Below, piece by piece: positions 43,552 through 53,124 of a stretch of 64,000 nt of DNA. Both the position numbers and the translations under genes were made by a program. Source of the stretch: Candidatus Baltobacteraceae bacterium. Its GTDB lineage: Bacteria; Vulcanimicrobiota; Vulcanimicrobiia; Vulcanimicrobiales; Vulcanimicrobiaceae. The first letter of the stretch is position 1. Each line of letters opens with the position of its first letter. The notes beneath the pieces are model-generated. The model searched no databases. It was not told the DNA's origin and worked only from the letters and a program-made list of their open reading frames with translations. Location: the NCBI GenBank assembly GCA_036489885.1, contig DASXEW010000003.1, positions 310,001 to 374,000 of the forward strand, written 5' to 3'.

Positions 43552-44688
43552 GTGTTACGTTTTTTTGGAATCGTCCTGAGTCTGGCCGTTGCAGGCGCAT
43601 TGCCCGCTCGATCGGCTGACACGGCGCTCACCGTTCCGGCCGGTTTCGCGATCACGCGCATTGCGACGATTGCGGATGCGCGCGAATTGGCGGTGTCGCC
43701 GAACGGTGATCTGTTCGTCGGTACGCTCGGTGGAAACGTCTATATCGTCGCCCATCCGGACACGACACCGGCAGCACCGCGCGTATTCGCTTCGTTCGCC
43801 GACCGGCCCGCAGCCGGCGTTACGTTCGGCGGCGACGCGTTGTACGTCGCAACGCAGTTCAAAGTGTGGAGCATTCCGTACAAGGCCGGTGACGAAAAGG
43901 CCGCTGCCGAGCCTCGCAAAATCGCAACCGTTCGCACGAGCGGGCGTTCAAGCGATCACTTCACCACCTCGGTCGCGTTCTCAAAGAACGTTTTGTACGC
44001 CAGCGTCGGGTCGTCGTGTGATGCTTGCGACGCCGAGCTCGACACCACGCGCGCAACCGTTCAAGCTATGCAGCCGGACGGAAAAGACATGCATCCGGTT
44101 GCCGTTCACATCCGCAATGCGATCGCACTGGCCACGAATCCGAATACCGGAACCGTTTGGCTTGGTGCTGCCGGGCAAGATACGCTTCCCGAGGGTCATC
44201 CCTATGAGATTGTCGATCCGTTCACACTGCACTCGGGCGTTCCGAATTACGGTTGGCCCGGATGTTATGAAAACCATCGCAGCGACGGCAGGCACGATTG
44301 CAAACTCATGACCGTCGCACGCGTCGCGCTTCCCTCGTATGTCACGCCGATCGGGATGGCAATCTATCCGCAGGAAACGAAGGCCGCGCATGCGTTTCCG
44401 GCGCCGTATCGTGGCGGCATCTTCATTGGTGTGCACGGCTCCTGGCACCAGCCGCTGCGGCCGCCGCGCGTGCTCTTCGTCCCCATGCACGGCGACGAGC
44501 CCTCGACTCCAGCTTCCTGGGACGACCCGGAGCGGCAGTTCCGCCAGTTCGTTGGCGGCTTTCAAGCGGCTGACGGCAGCCGCCGAGGACGCGCGACCGG
44601 CGTCGCCGTGGGGAAAGATGGTGACCTTTACGTTGCAGACGATTACGCCGGCGCCATTTATCGTATACGCTACACGGGCAGCTCATAG
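43552..44688 (+). CDS. Exported glucose/sorbosone dehydrogenase-type PQQ beta-propeller enzyme
   Basis: 378 residues from a GTG at 43552 with CGAGGAG upstream and a signal peptide (FFGIVLSLAVAGALPARSA). Repeated propeller blades: ELAVSPNGDLFVGTLGG, GVTFGGDALYVATQF, NPNTGTVWLGAAGQD, YGWPGCYENH, and the C-terminal RGRATGVAVGKDGDLYVADD. The family (GSDH) oxidises sugars or sorbosone in the periplasm using PQQ; whether PQQ is made here is not visible. Four Cys lie in or near SSCDACDAE and GWPGC, possibly disulfides. Confidence 0.85.
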   Translation: MLRFFGIVLSLAVAGALPARSADTALTVPAGFAITRIATIADARELAVSPNGDLFVGTLGGNVYIVAHPDTTPAAPRVFASFADRPAAGVTFGGDALYVATQFKVWSIPYKAGDEKAAAEPRKIATVRTSGRSSDHFTTSVAFSKNVLYASVGSSCDACDAELDTTRATVQAMQPDGKDMHPVAVHIRNAIALATNPNTGTVWLGAAGQDTLPEGHPYEIVDPFTLHSGVPNYGWPGCYENHRSDGRHDCKLMTVARVALPSYVTPIGMAIYPQETKAAHAFPAPYRGGIFIGVHGSWHQPLRPPRVLFVPMHGDEPSTPASWDDPERQFRQFVGGFQAADGSRRGRATGVAVGKDGDLYVADDYAGAIYRIRYTGSS

Positions 44689-44699
44689 TAAGGAATGAA

Positions 44700-45815
44700 A
44701 TGAAATCGAACGTTGTTTTGGTCGCAATCCTGGCCGGCGTCATCGGTGGCGTCTCGGGAACGCTCGCGACGCTGAATCTCGCACCGCACCGCGTGCTCGC
44801 CGACAATCTCGATGACCAACAACGCATCATAGATGCGGTCAAGCACAGCGAGCCGTCCGTCGTTGCGCTCAACGTCACCGCCAACGGCACCCGAATCGCA
44901 CCGACCAATCCACTCGGCTTACTCTTCGGCGCTCCAAGCGGCGAACGTGTCGTGCCGTTTCACGAGGTCGCGTCCGGGTCGGGCTTCGTCTTCGACAAAG
45001 ACGGATTGATCCTCACCGACGATCACGTCGTCCACGGTGCGCAAAAGATTACGGTCGTTTTCCAAAACGGCGATAAGATCCCGGGCAAGATTTTTGGCGA
45101 GGATTACAACGACGACATCGCGCTCGTCAAAGTCGAAAACTACGCGAAGCTTCCGCCACCGCTCGAGCTCGGCGACTCCGCCACGGTTCAAAAGGGCGAA
45201 TGGACGATTGCTATCGGCGAGCCGCTCGAATTGTCGCAGACGGTCACGGTCGGCGTCGCCTCGGCGTTTGGCCGCGACGAACAGATCGAAGGCGAAGACG
45301 GCGTGCAGCGCACGTTCCGCAACCTGCTGCAAACCTCGGCGCCGATCAATCCCGGCAATTCCGGCGGCCCGCTCATCGATCTCGACGGTCGCGTCATCGC
45401 GATCAACCAGTCAGTCGCAGCGCCCGCGCAAGGCATTGGTTTTGCGGTACCGGCGAGCGTGATCGAGACAAGCGTTGCGTCGATTCAAGCCCATCCCGGT
45501 GTGATGAACACTGCGCCGGTCGGCTTTCTCGGCGTTCAGTTGGTGGCGATCGACGACAACGTCCGCAAAGTGCTGCACTACAAGGGCAGCGGCGCGGTCA
45601 TCCTCGGCGCGATTTCAGGCTCGCCCGCCGCGAGCGCCGGCTTGCATCCCGGTGACGTCATTCAGGCGGTGAACGGCAAGAACGTCAACGGCGCGCAGCA
45701 AGTCACCAAGATCGTGGGCGCATTAAAGCCGGGGGAAATCGCGAAAGTGCGCATTTGGCGCAAGGGCAAAACGAAAACCGTTAATGTGCGCTTGGGGACG
45801 CGTCCGCTTGGCTAA
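44700..45815 (+). CDS. HtrA/DegP-type serine protease with PDZ
   Basis: 371 residues from the ATG at 44700 with AAGGA before it. An N-terminal membrane anchor or signal ([19 protein letters not shown]) precedes a trypsin-like domain with the triad His109 (TDDHVVHGA), Asp139 (NDDIALV) and Ser221 (GNSGGPLID). One PDZ domain (about 275-365) contains [19 protein letters not shown]. It degrades misfolded envelope proteins. Eleven bases after the sugar dehydrogenase gene; the last 35 bases overlap clpP. Confidence 0.95.
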   Translation: MKSNVVLVAILAGVIGGVSGTLATLNLAPHRVLADNLDDQQRIIDAVKHSEPSVVALNVTANGTRIAPTNPLGLLFGAPSGERVVPFHEVASGSGFVFDKDGLILTDDHVVHGAQKITVVFQNGDKIPGKIFGEDYNDDIALVKVENYAKLPPPLELGDSATVQKGEWTIAIGEPLELSQTVTVGVASAFGRDEQIEGEDGVQRTFRNLLQTSAPINPGNSGGPLIDLDGRVIAINQSVAAPAQGIGFAVPASVIETSVASIQAHPGVMNTAPVGFLGVQLVAIDDNVRKVLHYKGSGAVILGAISGSPAASAGLHPGDVIQAVNGKNVNGAQQVTKIVGALKPGEIAKVRIWRKGKTKTVNVRLGTRPLG

Positions 45816-46410
45816 TGGCGCTGCGCGCTGAAGTATTGAGCACCTGATCGATGATTCCGTACGTGCGCGCTTCCTCGGCGCTCATATAGAAGTCGCGCTC
45901 GAGATCGCGCAAGACCTCATCGGCCGGCTTACCCGTCGTCCGTTCGTAAATCTCTGCAATCGTCTTACGGGTCAAAACCAATTCGCGCGCGTGAATCTCG
46001 ATATCCGTCGCTTGGCCGCCAATTTGTCCGATCGACGGCTGGTGGATCAGGATTTTGCTGTAGGGGAGCGCCATGCGTTTGCCCTTAGCCCCGCCCGTCA
46101 GTAACATTGACGCGGCCGACGCAGCGAATCCGGCGCAGATCGTCGCGACCGCCGGCTTGACGAGCTGCATCGTATCGTATATTGCAAGACCGGCACTCAC
46201 GCTGCCACCCGGACTGTTGATGTACATGTCGATATCGCGGTCGGGATCTTCGCGCTCGAGAAAGAGCAACTGAGCGATGACGAGGTTGGCCATGCCGTCA
46301 TCGATCGGCCCCGTGACGAACACGATCCGCTCTTTCAAGAGCCGCGAGTAGATGTCGTAAGAGCGCTCGCCACGCGCGGTTTGCTCGACGACAATCGGTA
46401 TCAGCGTCAT
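45781..46410 (-). CDS. clpP: ClpP ATP-dependent Clp protease proteolytic subunit
   Basis: 209 residues from the ATG at 46410 ([22 protein letters not shown]). Triad Ser98 ([13 protein letters not shown]), His123 (ILIHQPSIG) and Asp173 ([11 protein letters not shown]). The usual GQAASMGA loop reads GFAASAAS, a mild variation. It forms the barrel that degrades substrates delivered by ClpX or ClpA. Neither clpX nor tig is adjacent, which is unusual for clpP. Confidence 0.96.
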   Translation of the reverse strand: MTLIPIVVEQTARGERSYDIYSRLLKERIVFVTGPIDDGMANLVIAQLLFLEREDPDRDIDMYINSPGGSVSAGLAIYDTMQLVKPAVATICAGFAASAASMLLTGGAKGKRMALPYSKILIHQPSIGQIGGQATDIEIHARELVLTRKTIAEIYERTTGKPADEVLRDLERDFYMSAEEARTYGIIDQVLNTSARSAISQADASPSAH

Positions 46411-46512
46411 GCCGCGAGTATAGCGATTCCAGCTCAATGCGCTAGAGTTTGCGCATCAAAAGCGGCCACGCGGCGGAGGCACTTACGAGCCCACAAGACG
46501 AAATTACGCGTT

Positions 46513-46713
46513 ATGAATACGTTGACCGATCAACAGCGCGAGCGCATTCTCGCCTTGCTTCGGGAAGGCAAGAGCCTGCGGCGCATTGAGTTCGAGACTG
46601 GCCATCGTCGCGAAACAATAGCAGCCTATGGCAGGCGCGCCGGTTTGCTCAGCGCCGAGCCCGCTGATATCGGCTCTCGACGCCGAGACCGGGCGCAGAT
46701 GTTGGCGGCTTAG
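46513..46713 (+). CDS. Small helix-turn-helix protein, IS21/IstA-like N-terminal fragment
   Basis: 66 residues from an ATG at 46513: [19 protein letters not shown] then [16 protein letters not shown]. This is the helix-turn-helix found at the N-terminus of IS21-type transposases, without the integrase core, followed by a short basic tail. No second half or insertion-sequence ends were found nearby, so it is either a domesticated small DNA-binding protein or a transposase relic. Its stop overlaps the gltA stop by four bases. Confidence 0.6.
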   Translation: MNTLTDQQRERILALLREGKSLRRIEFETGHRRETIAAYGRRAGLLSAEPADIGSRRRDRAQMLAA

Positions 46714-48086
46714 GTTCCGCCGACCACCGTCGGTTCGGAAGGCATCGGCTTGCCGCTCGTCATCGGCCGGCCGTCGCTTCCGGTTACGCGTTTCTCGACG
46801 GCAACGTAGTCGCGTCTTTCCGGACCGCAATACAGCTGACGCGGACGCGTGATGCGCTGATCCGGATCCTCGATCATCTCTTTCCACTGCGCGAGCCAAC
46901 CGACCGTGCGTGAGACGGCGAACACGGCCGTGAACATATTTTCGGGGATTCCGATCGCACGCATCACGATGCCCGAATAGAAGTCGACGTTCGGGTAAAG
47001 CTTGCGCGAGACGAAATATTCGTCGCTGAGCGCGATCTTCTCGAGCTCGACCGCGATTTCGAGCAGCGGATCGTGCTCGTGTCCGATCTCCTTGAGCACC
47101 TCCTCGCAAATCTGCTTCATGACTTTCGCTCGTGGATCGTAGCTCTTGTAGACGCGGTGACCGAAGCCCATGAGACGGAACGAATCGTCTTTGTCTTTCG
47201 CGCGCTTGATAAAATCGGGGATGCGTTTCTTTTCCCCAATGACCTCAAGCATCTTGATCACTTCTTCGTTGGCGCCGCCGTGCAGCGGTCCCCAGAGTGA
47301 CGAGATGCCGGCTGCGACGCAGGCGAACGGATTCGCGCGGCTGGAACCGACCGTGCGAACGGTCGAGGTCGAGGCGTTCTGCTCGTGATCGGCTTGCAGG
47401 ATCAAGAGCGCGCGCACGGCCTTCGCAAAGACCGGATTGACCGTATATTCCTCGGCCGGAACTGAGAACATCATGCGCATGAAGTTTGCCGGATATGTGA
47501 GGTCGTTGCGCGGATAGACCATCGGCTGCCCGAGCGCGTACTTGTGCGCGGCGGCCGCAATCGTCGGCATCTTCGCGATCAGGCGATAAATCGAGATGAT
47601 GCGGTGCTGCGGATCGAAGACGTCCGTGCTGTCGGGATAGAAGGCGGAAAGCGCGCCCACCACGCCGAGCATGATCGCCATTGGATGCGCGTCGCGGCGG
47701 AAGCCACCGTAAAAGCGCAGCAGCTGCTCGTGCACCATCGTGTGATGCTTGATCTCCCAACGGAACTGCTCGAGCTCGACTTTGGTGGGCAGCTCGCCGA
47801 AGAGCAGCAAATAGCAGACTTCAAGATACGTGCTCTTCTCTGCAAGCTGATCGATCGGATAGCCGCGATAAAGCAAGATGCCTTGATCGCCGTCGATATA
47901 GGTGATCGTCGAGCGACAGGCAGCCGTGCTTCCGAAGCTGGGATCGAACGTGCAGTAACCGGTGTCTCCGAGTAACTTGCGCACGTCAACGACGTCGTAT
48001 CCGTACGTCCCCTTGTAGACGGGCAAATCGGCGATCAAGTTGCCTCGTTCGTCCAAAAGCTTGAATTTTCGGGTTTCCTCAGGCAC
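46710..48086 (-). CDS. gltA: Citrate synthase
   Basis: 458 residues from a GTG at 48086 with GGAAGGGG upstream. Type I/II citrate synthase: [13 protein letters not shown], His/Asp catalytic segments in [29 protein letters not shown] and the C-terminal [14 protein letters not shown]. Condenses acetyl-CoA and oxaloacetate. The long C-terminal tail ends [10 protein letters not shown]. Starts 16 bases after hisB, so probably co-transcribed with it. Confidence 0.97.
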   Translation of the reverse strand: MPEETRKFKLLDERGNLIADLPVYKGTYGYDVVDVRKLLGDTGYCTFDPSFGSTAACRSTITYIDGDQGILLYRGYPIDQLAEKSTYLEVCYLLLFGELPTKVELEQFRWEIKHHTMVHEQLLRFYGGFRRDAHPMAIMLGVVGALSAFYPDSTDVFDPQHRIISIYRLIAKMPTIAAAAHKYALGQPMVYPRNDLTYPANFMRMMFSVPAEEYTVNPVFAKAVRALLILQADHEQNASTSTVRTVGSSRANPFACVAAGISSLWGPLHGGANEEVIKMLEVIGEKKRIPDFIKRAKDKDDSFRLMGFGHRVYKSYDPRAKVMKQICEEVLKEIGHEHDPLLEIAVELEKIALSDEYFVSRKLYPNVDFYSGIVMRAIGIPENMFTAVFAVSRTVGWLAQWKEMIEDPDQRITRPRQLYCGPERRDYVAVEKRVTGSDGRPMTSGKPMPSEPTVVGGT

Positions 48087-48102
48087 TTTGATCCCCTTCC
48101 GT

Positions 48103-48687
48103 TTACTCGAGAACGCCTTTGGTTGAAAGAATGTCGCCGCCCGTAATCATCTTCGCTTGCGCGAACGAGCGGGCGAAGGCTTTGAACGCCGCCTCACAGA
48201 GATGATGATTAACATGGCCGCTCATCTGCACCAGGTGGAGATTGAAGCGGCCATTATCGGTTAGGGCTCGGAAGAACTCGGCGACCATCTCGGTTTTCAT
48301 ATCGCCGAGATCTTCGGCCGTGAACTTGACGGCAAAATTAAGGTACGAACGCCCCGAGAGATCGATGCTCCCTGCGACGAGCGCGTCGTCGAGCGGCACC
48401 ATCATCGAGCCGAACCGCGCGATCCCGCGTTTCTCACCGAGCGCCTCATGCAGAGCTCGACCGAGCGCGATCCCGACGTCCTCGATCACGTGATGGTGGT
48501 CCATGCCGTCGCCCTTGGCAACGACGACCAGCCCCAGGCCCGCATGCGTGGCCAGCGACGCGAGCATATGGTCAAAGAACTTGACCCCTGTGTCTACCTC
48601 GATCGGCCCGGGCGCGAGGTCCAGGCGGAGGGTGATCTGGGTCTCCTTCGTGTTCCGTTCGACCGAAGCACGGCGTGCTTCAACCAT
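48103..48687 (-). CDS. hisB: Imidazoleglycerol-phosphate dehydratase HisB
   Basis: 194 residues from the ATG at 48687, the monofunctional form. Metal-binding and catalytic motifs: [39 protein letters not shown]. It dehydrates imidazole glycerol phosphate. Lies 46 bases after ddl on the same strand, so histidine and cell-wall genes may share a transcript. Confidence 0.97.
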   Translation of the reverse strand: MVEARRASVERNTKETQITLRLDLAPGPIEVDTGVKFFDHMLASLATHAGLGLVVVAKGDGMDHHHVIEDVGIALGRALHEALGEKRGIARFGSMMVPLDDALVAGSIDLSGRSYLNFAVKFTAEDLGDMKTEMVAEFFRALTDNGRFNLHLVQMSGHVNHHLCEAAFKAFARSFAQAKMITGGDILSTKGVLE

Positions 48688-48733
48688 AGCCTAGTGATGT
48701 TCCCTATCTAGAGGCATTTGCCATCTACCTCGC

Positions 48734-49693
48734 CTACCCGACGTTCGTTTGGGGGACCTTGCCCTTCAGCCGGCGGCCCAAGGCGAGCCCTACCAAACGG
48801 TCGACCAGCGCTTCGTACGAGATTCCGGCTACGGCCGCCTCGTCGGGGATCAAACTGTTCTGCGTCATGCCCGGAAGCGCATTAACCTCGAGGATGTACG
48901 GCCGGCCCTCTTTGGAGACGATGAAGTCGCTGCGGGAGTAGTCGCGCAATCCGATGAGCCGGTGCACGGTGAGGGCCAGCATCTTGATGCGTGCGGCCAG
49001 ATCGTCGTCGATCGGCGCAGGGCACAAATGCCGGCTTCCGCCCGGCGTGTATTTGGCGTCGTACGTCAGGAAGTCGTCGCCGGAGGTGATCTCGACGACC
49101 GGCAGCGCTTCGTCGTCCAAAACTCCGCATGAAAATTCGCGTCCCGCAATATACTCTTCTGCGAGGACTTGCGCGTTGTGCGCGCGCGTGCTCGCGACGA
49201 TCATCGCTTGCGTCCACTGCTCGTGCGTTTTCACGAGCGTGACGCCGGTGCTCGAACCTTCATTGCGCGGTTTGACGACGAGCGGCAAATCGAGTGAGCC
49301 GGGCAAGAGCGGAAGCGCACCGTCACCCAGATCGTAGGCATCCCAATTCGGCGTCGGTAGACCTTCGGCGGATAAAATCTTTTTCGTGACATGCTTGTCC
49401 ATCGCGAGCGCGCATGCAAGAATTCCGCTGCCCGTATACGGCAAGCCCAACCACTCCAGAACGCCTTGAATCATGCCGTCTTCGCCGCCCGGGCCGTGCA
49501 GGGCATTGAACACGACGTCGGGTGCGAGCTCGCGAATATTTTCGATGAAATTCTTGTCGAAATCGAGCGAGCGGGCGGGATAGCCGAGCTTGTCGAGCGC
49601 GCGTAAAACGTTCGAGCCGCTCGCGATCGATATCTCGCGTTCGGTACTCGTACCGCCCATGACGACGGCGACTTTTGGTCGCTTTACGGGCAT
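48734..49693 (-). CDS. ddl: D-alanine-D-alanine ligase
   Basis: 319 residues from the ATG at 49693, which overlaps murB by 10 bases; a longer frame in murB is rejected. ATP-grasp enzyme: VVMGGTSTEREIS at the start, ALHGPGGEDGMIQG, LPLVVKPRNEGSSTG, and C-terminal ILEVNALPGMTQNSLIP. It joins two D-Ala for MurF; alr in the same window supplies D-Ala. Last gene of the dcw cluster here. Confidence 0.97.
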   Translation of the reverse strand: MPVKRPKVAVVMGGTSTEREISIASGSNVLRALDKLGYPARSLDFDKNFIENIRELAPDVVFNALHGPGGEDGMIQGVLEWLGLPYTGSGILACALAMDKHVTKKILSAEGLPTPNWDAYDLGDGALPLLPGSLDLPLVVKPRNEGSSTGVTLVKTHEQWTQAMIVASTRAHNAQVLAEEYIAGREFSCGVLDDEALPVVEITSGDDFLTYDAKYTPGGSRHLCPAPIDDDLAARIKMLALTVHRLIGLRDYSRSDFIVSKEGRPYILEVNALPGMTQNSLIPDEAAVAGISYEALVDRLVGLALGRRLKGKVPQTNVG

Positions 49694-50616
49694 ATGAACT
49701 CGCCTACCAAGTGCACTTCCAATTCGAGGTCGACGGCGAAACGTTCGTGCACCGCACGCCGCACGCGCGCGAGAAGCGTCGTGACGTCTTGGGCCGTCGC
49801 GCCATCGACGTTGACGATGAAGTTCGCGTGCAGGCGTGAGACTTCGGCTCCCCCGACCCGCCACCCCTTAGCGCCGACCTCTTCGATCAGACGTCCCGCG
49901 TGGTTGCCTTCCGGGTTGCGAAAACACGAGCCGGCGTTTGGAAACTGGAGCGGTTGCGTTTCCTTGCGGCGCACGAGACGGCGCTGCATCTCGCCACGCA
50001 CTTCGGCCGGTTCGGCGCGCTCGAAGGCGAGGGTGACGTGCGAGACGACGGCGTCGCGCGCGAGCGACGTGCGGCGATAAAAATATTGCGGCGTGACGGC
50101 GTGCGCGTCGGGTTTCGACGGCGTTTGAATCCACACGTCGCGCACGAAGTCGCCCATCTCCCGATCGGTTCCCGCGTTCATTCGCAGCGCACCGCCGACG
50201 CTCCCAGGAACCCCCGCGATCGAGCCGATTCCGCGCGCTCCCGCGGATGCCGCCTGCGCGGTGAGCAGCGACAACGACGCAGCCGCGCCCGCCCGGACGA
50301 GGACCGTCCCGGCTTCAGACGTGGCGTCCACCGCGAGCGAGGAGTACTCGCCGCCGAGCCGCAGGACGATTCCACGAATTCCGCCGTCGCCGACGAGCAG
50401 ATTCGATCCGCTGCCAAGGACGAACCAAGCGATGCCTCGCCGCACGCACAGCCGCAGCACGAACGCGACCTCATCGGTCGATTCGATCGAGACAAGCGCG
50501 TCGGCGGGCCCACCGATTTTCCACGACGTGAACGGCGCCAGCGGTTCATCGAACGCAGCGCGCTCCCCGAAACGATCCGCGAGCTCTTTCCGCTCGCGGT
50601 CGCCGATGCGGCTCAC
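49684..50616 (-). CDS. murB: UDP-N-acetylenolpyruvoylglucosamine reductase MurB
   Basis: 310 residues from a GTG at 50616 (GTGA overlap with murC). FAD-binding: TSWKIGGPADAL, FVLGSGSNLLVGDGG, IAGVPGSVGGALRMNAG; catalytic Ser in NAGSCFRNPEG and C-terminal Glu in EVHLVGE. Reduces the enolpyruvyl group to lactyl in UDP-MurNAc synthesis. Confidence 0.97.
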   Translation of the reverse strand: MSRIGDRERKELADRFGERAAFDEPLAPFTSWKIGGPADALVSIESTDEVAFVLRLCVRRGIAWFVLGSGSNLLVGDGGIRGIVLRLGGEYSSLAVDATSEAGTVLVRAGAAASLSLLTAQAASAGARGIGSIAGVPGSVGGALRMNAGTDREMGDFVRDVWIQTPSKPDAHAVTPQYFYRRTSLARDAVVSHVTLAFERAEPAEVRGEMQRRLVRRKETQPLQFPNAGSCFRNPEGNHAGRLIEEVGAKGWRVGGAEVSRLHANFIVNVDGATAQDVTTLLARVRRAVHERFAVDLELEVHLVGEFICP

Positions 50617-51959
50617 CGCGCGGCGAACTTCTGCGCGCTCTCCGTAATCGCGCCGGCGCCCAATATGAGGACGAGCGAGCCCGCGGGTGCCGTGATCTTC
50701 AATGCGTCCGGCAACGCTTTAACGTCCTTGACGTAGGTTACGTCGGTTCCGCGCGCAGCCAGCGGTTCTCCGATCGAGCGCGAAGTCACGCCGTCGATCG
50801 GCGGTTCAGAGGCCGCGTAGATCGGCGCGAGGATGACGTGATCCGCTCCCGAGAGCGCCTCCGCAAACTCACGCGCCAGATAGCGCGTGCGTGAGTAGCG
50901 ATGCGGCTCGAAGGCGACCACGAGCGGGCCTTTGTGATAGCGCCGTGCCGTTTTGATCGTTTCGCGCACGGCCGTCGGGTGGTGCGCGTAATCGTCGACG
51001 ACGCTGAGGTCTTTCTCGCGCAACAGAAATTCAAAGCGCCTGCGAACGCCCGAAAACTCGTCAAGCGCGTCAGCCACGCTTTGAAACGGCATTCCCAAGT
51101 GCATCCCGATTGCAATCGCAGCCAGCGCATTTTGCACGTTGATCTCGCCCGGCACGCGCAAGCGCAACGTTCCGAGCGTCGTTCCGCGCAACGAGATCGT
51201 GGTATGCGTGCCGAAATCTTCATACGTGTCGATCGTTGCGTGCAAATCTGCCTGCCACGCGTTGATGCCGTACGCGAGCACCGGGACGGTATTCTGGCTT
51301 CGCGCGATCTCGTCGCTGTATTGATTGTCGACGCCTGCGACGAGCAGGCCGTCATGTGGAGCTTTCGCCACGAAGCGCTTGAACGTTCCGAGCATGGCTT
51401 GCCATTCGCTCTCGAAGCGAATGTGATCGTTCTCGATGTTCGTGACGACGGCCACGGTCGGATTCAGATGCAGGAACGAGCCGTCGGACTCATCGCTCTC
51501 GGTGACGAACCATTCGCCTTTCCCGAGGCGCGCATTCATTCCGGAATCGATCGGTTCGCCGCCGATTGCGACCGTCGGATCAAGGCCGCCGTATTCCAAG
51601 ACCTTCGCAATCATCGCGGTCGTCGTCGTCTTGCCGTGCGTTCCGGCGACGGCGATCGTTTTCTTGCCGGCGGTTAGCTCGGCCAGCATCTGTCCGCGCG
51701 TCGTCACCGGAATCTTCAGCTCGACGGCGTGCGCATACTCCGGATTCTTCTTGTCGATCGCGGAGCTGACGATGAGGCGCGTAGCACCTTTGATGTTTTC
51801 CGGACGATGCCCGATGTTGATGAGCGCGCCTTCGCCGCGGAGCTTTTGGATCAACGGCGTCTGCTTGACGTCCGAACCGGTGACTTTTTCACCGCGTGCG
51901 AGCAGCAATCGCGCGATTGCGCTCATTCCGATTCCGCCGATCCCTACGAGATGGGTCAC
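50613..51959 (-). CDS. murC: UDP-N-acetylmuramate-L-alanine ligase MurC
   Basis: 448 residues from a GTG at 51959 (VTHLVGIGGIGMSAIA), overlapping murG by GTGA. Mur-ligase P-loop VAGTHGKTTTTAMI, TESDESDGSFLHL, and C-terminal VVDDYAHHPTAVRETI. Adds L-Ala to UDP-MurNAc. Confidence 0.97.
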   Translation of the reverse strand: MTHLVGIGGIGMSAIARLLLARGEKVTGSDVKQTPLIQKLRGEGALINIGHRPENIKGATRLIVSSAIDKKNPEYAHAVELKIPVTTRGQMLAELTAGKKTIAVAGTHGKTTTTAMIAKVLEYGGLDPTVAIGGEPIDSGMNARLGKGEWFVTESDESDGSFLHLNPTVAVVTNIENDHIRFESEWQAMLGTFKRFVAKAPHDGLLVAGVDNQYSDEIARSQNTVPVLAYGINAWQADLHATIDTYEDFGTHTTISLRGTTLGTLRLRVPGEINVQNALAAIAIGMHLGMPFQSVADALDEFSGVRRRFEFLLREKDLSVVDDYAHHPTAVRETIKTARRYHKGPLVVAFEPHRYSRTRYLAREFAEALSGADHVILAPIYAASEPPIDGVTSRSIGEPLAARGTDVTYVKDVKALPDALKITAPAGSLVLILGAGAITESAQKFAAR

Positions 51960-53116
51960 GGACGGTTTCTTTCTGTACCGGTAACCCCGCGGCCCTCGCG
52001 CAGATTGCGGACGCGGCGCACGATCATCGCCGTTGCATCGGCAGGCGCAAGCGCCCCGGCGCATTTTGCCATTGCCTCGATCCGCTCCGGGACGAGCGCT
52101 TCGCTCAGCGCATAAAACAGGACGTCGCCGCTCAGCTCCGCGTCGTGCAACAGCCGCGACGCGCCGCTCTCCGAAAAGAAGCGCGCGTTGGCATTCTGGT
52201 GATCTTCGGATGCGTGCGGATATGGAACGAGCAGCGAGGCACGGCCGGTCGCCGCCAGCTCGGCGAGCGTCGATGCGCCGGCACGTGCCACGATGAGATC
52301 GGCCGCCGCATAGGCCGGCGACGGATCGTCGAGATACGGTACGAGCGTAAAACGGCTTGGGCGCTTTTCGCCGATGCGGGCTTTCATCGCGTCATAGTCG
52401 CGCTCTCCGCAGACGTGCACGATCCACCAGGGCGCGGGCACGCCGCGACTCGTTACGAGGTCGATCACCGCGTTGTTGATCGAGCGCGCACCTTGACTGC
52501 CGCCGAGAACGAGGACGACCATCGCATGCGCGTGCGAGTCGATTTCGAGCTGCTCGCGCGCACGCTGCTTGGGCACGAGCGCCTTGAATTCGGAGCGCAC
52601 CGGAATGCCGGTGACGACAGCTTTTCCTTTAAACGCGTCGGGCGCCGTCCAGCTCGCCGTCCAGACTTCATCGACGAGCGGACCCAAAAGGCGGTTCGTA
52701 AGTCCGGGCAGTGCGTTTTCTTCTAGCAGCGTCAGCACAGGATTGATGCGGCGCGCCGTTCGCATCGCACGCGCTGCAGCGACGACCGGAAAGCCGACAT
52801 ATCCGCCGCTCGCGATCACGACATCCGGACGAAAGCGCGCAAGCGCTCTCCCGGCAACGGCGAGTCCGGCGGCGTTGGCACCGACGGTTGCAATCAGCTG
52901 CGCCGACAGACGGCGCGCAAGCGGTCGCGACGGGATCAATTCGAGTGGGACGCCGGCTTTCGTCACGATCGTGCTTTCGAGTCCGCGCCGCGTTCCGAAG
53001 AACACCGACGTGTATTCTTCGCCACGTGCCGTGCAGTCGTCACGCAAGGCCGCATCGATCGCCAAACCAGGATAGATATGTCCGCCGGTGCCACCGCCTG
53101 TAATAACCGCGCGCAA
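51956..53116 (-). CDS. murG: Undecaprenyl-PP-MurNAc-pentapeptide GlcNAc transferase MurG
   Basis: 386 residues from a TTG at 53116; AAGGG upstream overlaps the stop codon of the preceding lipoprotein gene. GT28 fold: ITGGGTGGHIYPGLAI, IASGGYVGFPVV, VLGGSQGARSINNAV, VARAGASTLAELAA, VPYPHASEDHQNAN. Converts lipid I to lipid II. Slightly longer than E. coli MurG (355). Confidence 0.96.
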   Translation of the reverse strand: MRAVITGGGTGGHIYPGLAIDAALRDDCTARGEEYTSVFFGTRRGLESTIVTKAGVPLELIPSRPLARRLSAQLIATVGANAAGLAVAGRALARFRPDVVIASGGYVGFPVVAAARAMRTARRINPVLTLLEENALPGLTNRLLGPLVDEVWTASWTAPDAFKGKAVVTGIPVRSEFKALVPKQRAREQLEIDSHAHAMVVLVLGGSQGARSINNAVIDLVTSRGVPAPWWIVHVCGERDYDAMKARIGEKRPSRFTLVPYLDDPSPAYAAADLIVARAGASTLAELAATGRASLLVPYPHASEDHQNANARFFSESGASRLLHDAELSGDVLFYALSEALVPERIEAMAKCAGALAPADATAMIVRRVRNLREGRGVTGTERNRP

Positions 53117-53124
53117 CGTCGCCC

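Noticed and set aside
53117-53124. Terminator between the lipoprotein gene and murG
   Set aside because: The gap is only eight bases and serves as spacing for the murG ribosome site; no hairpin.
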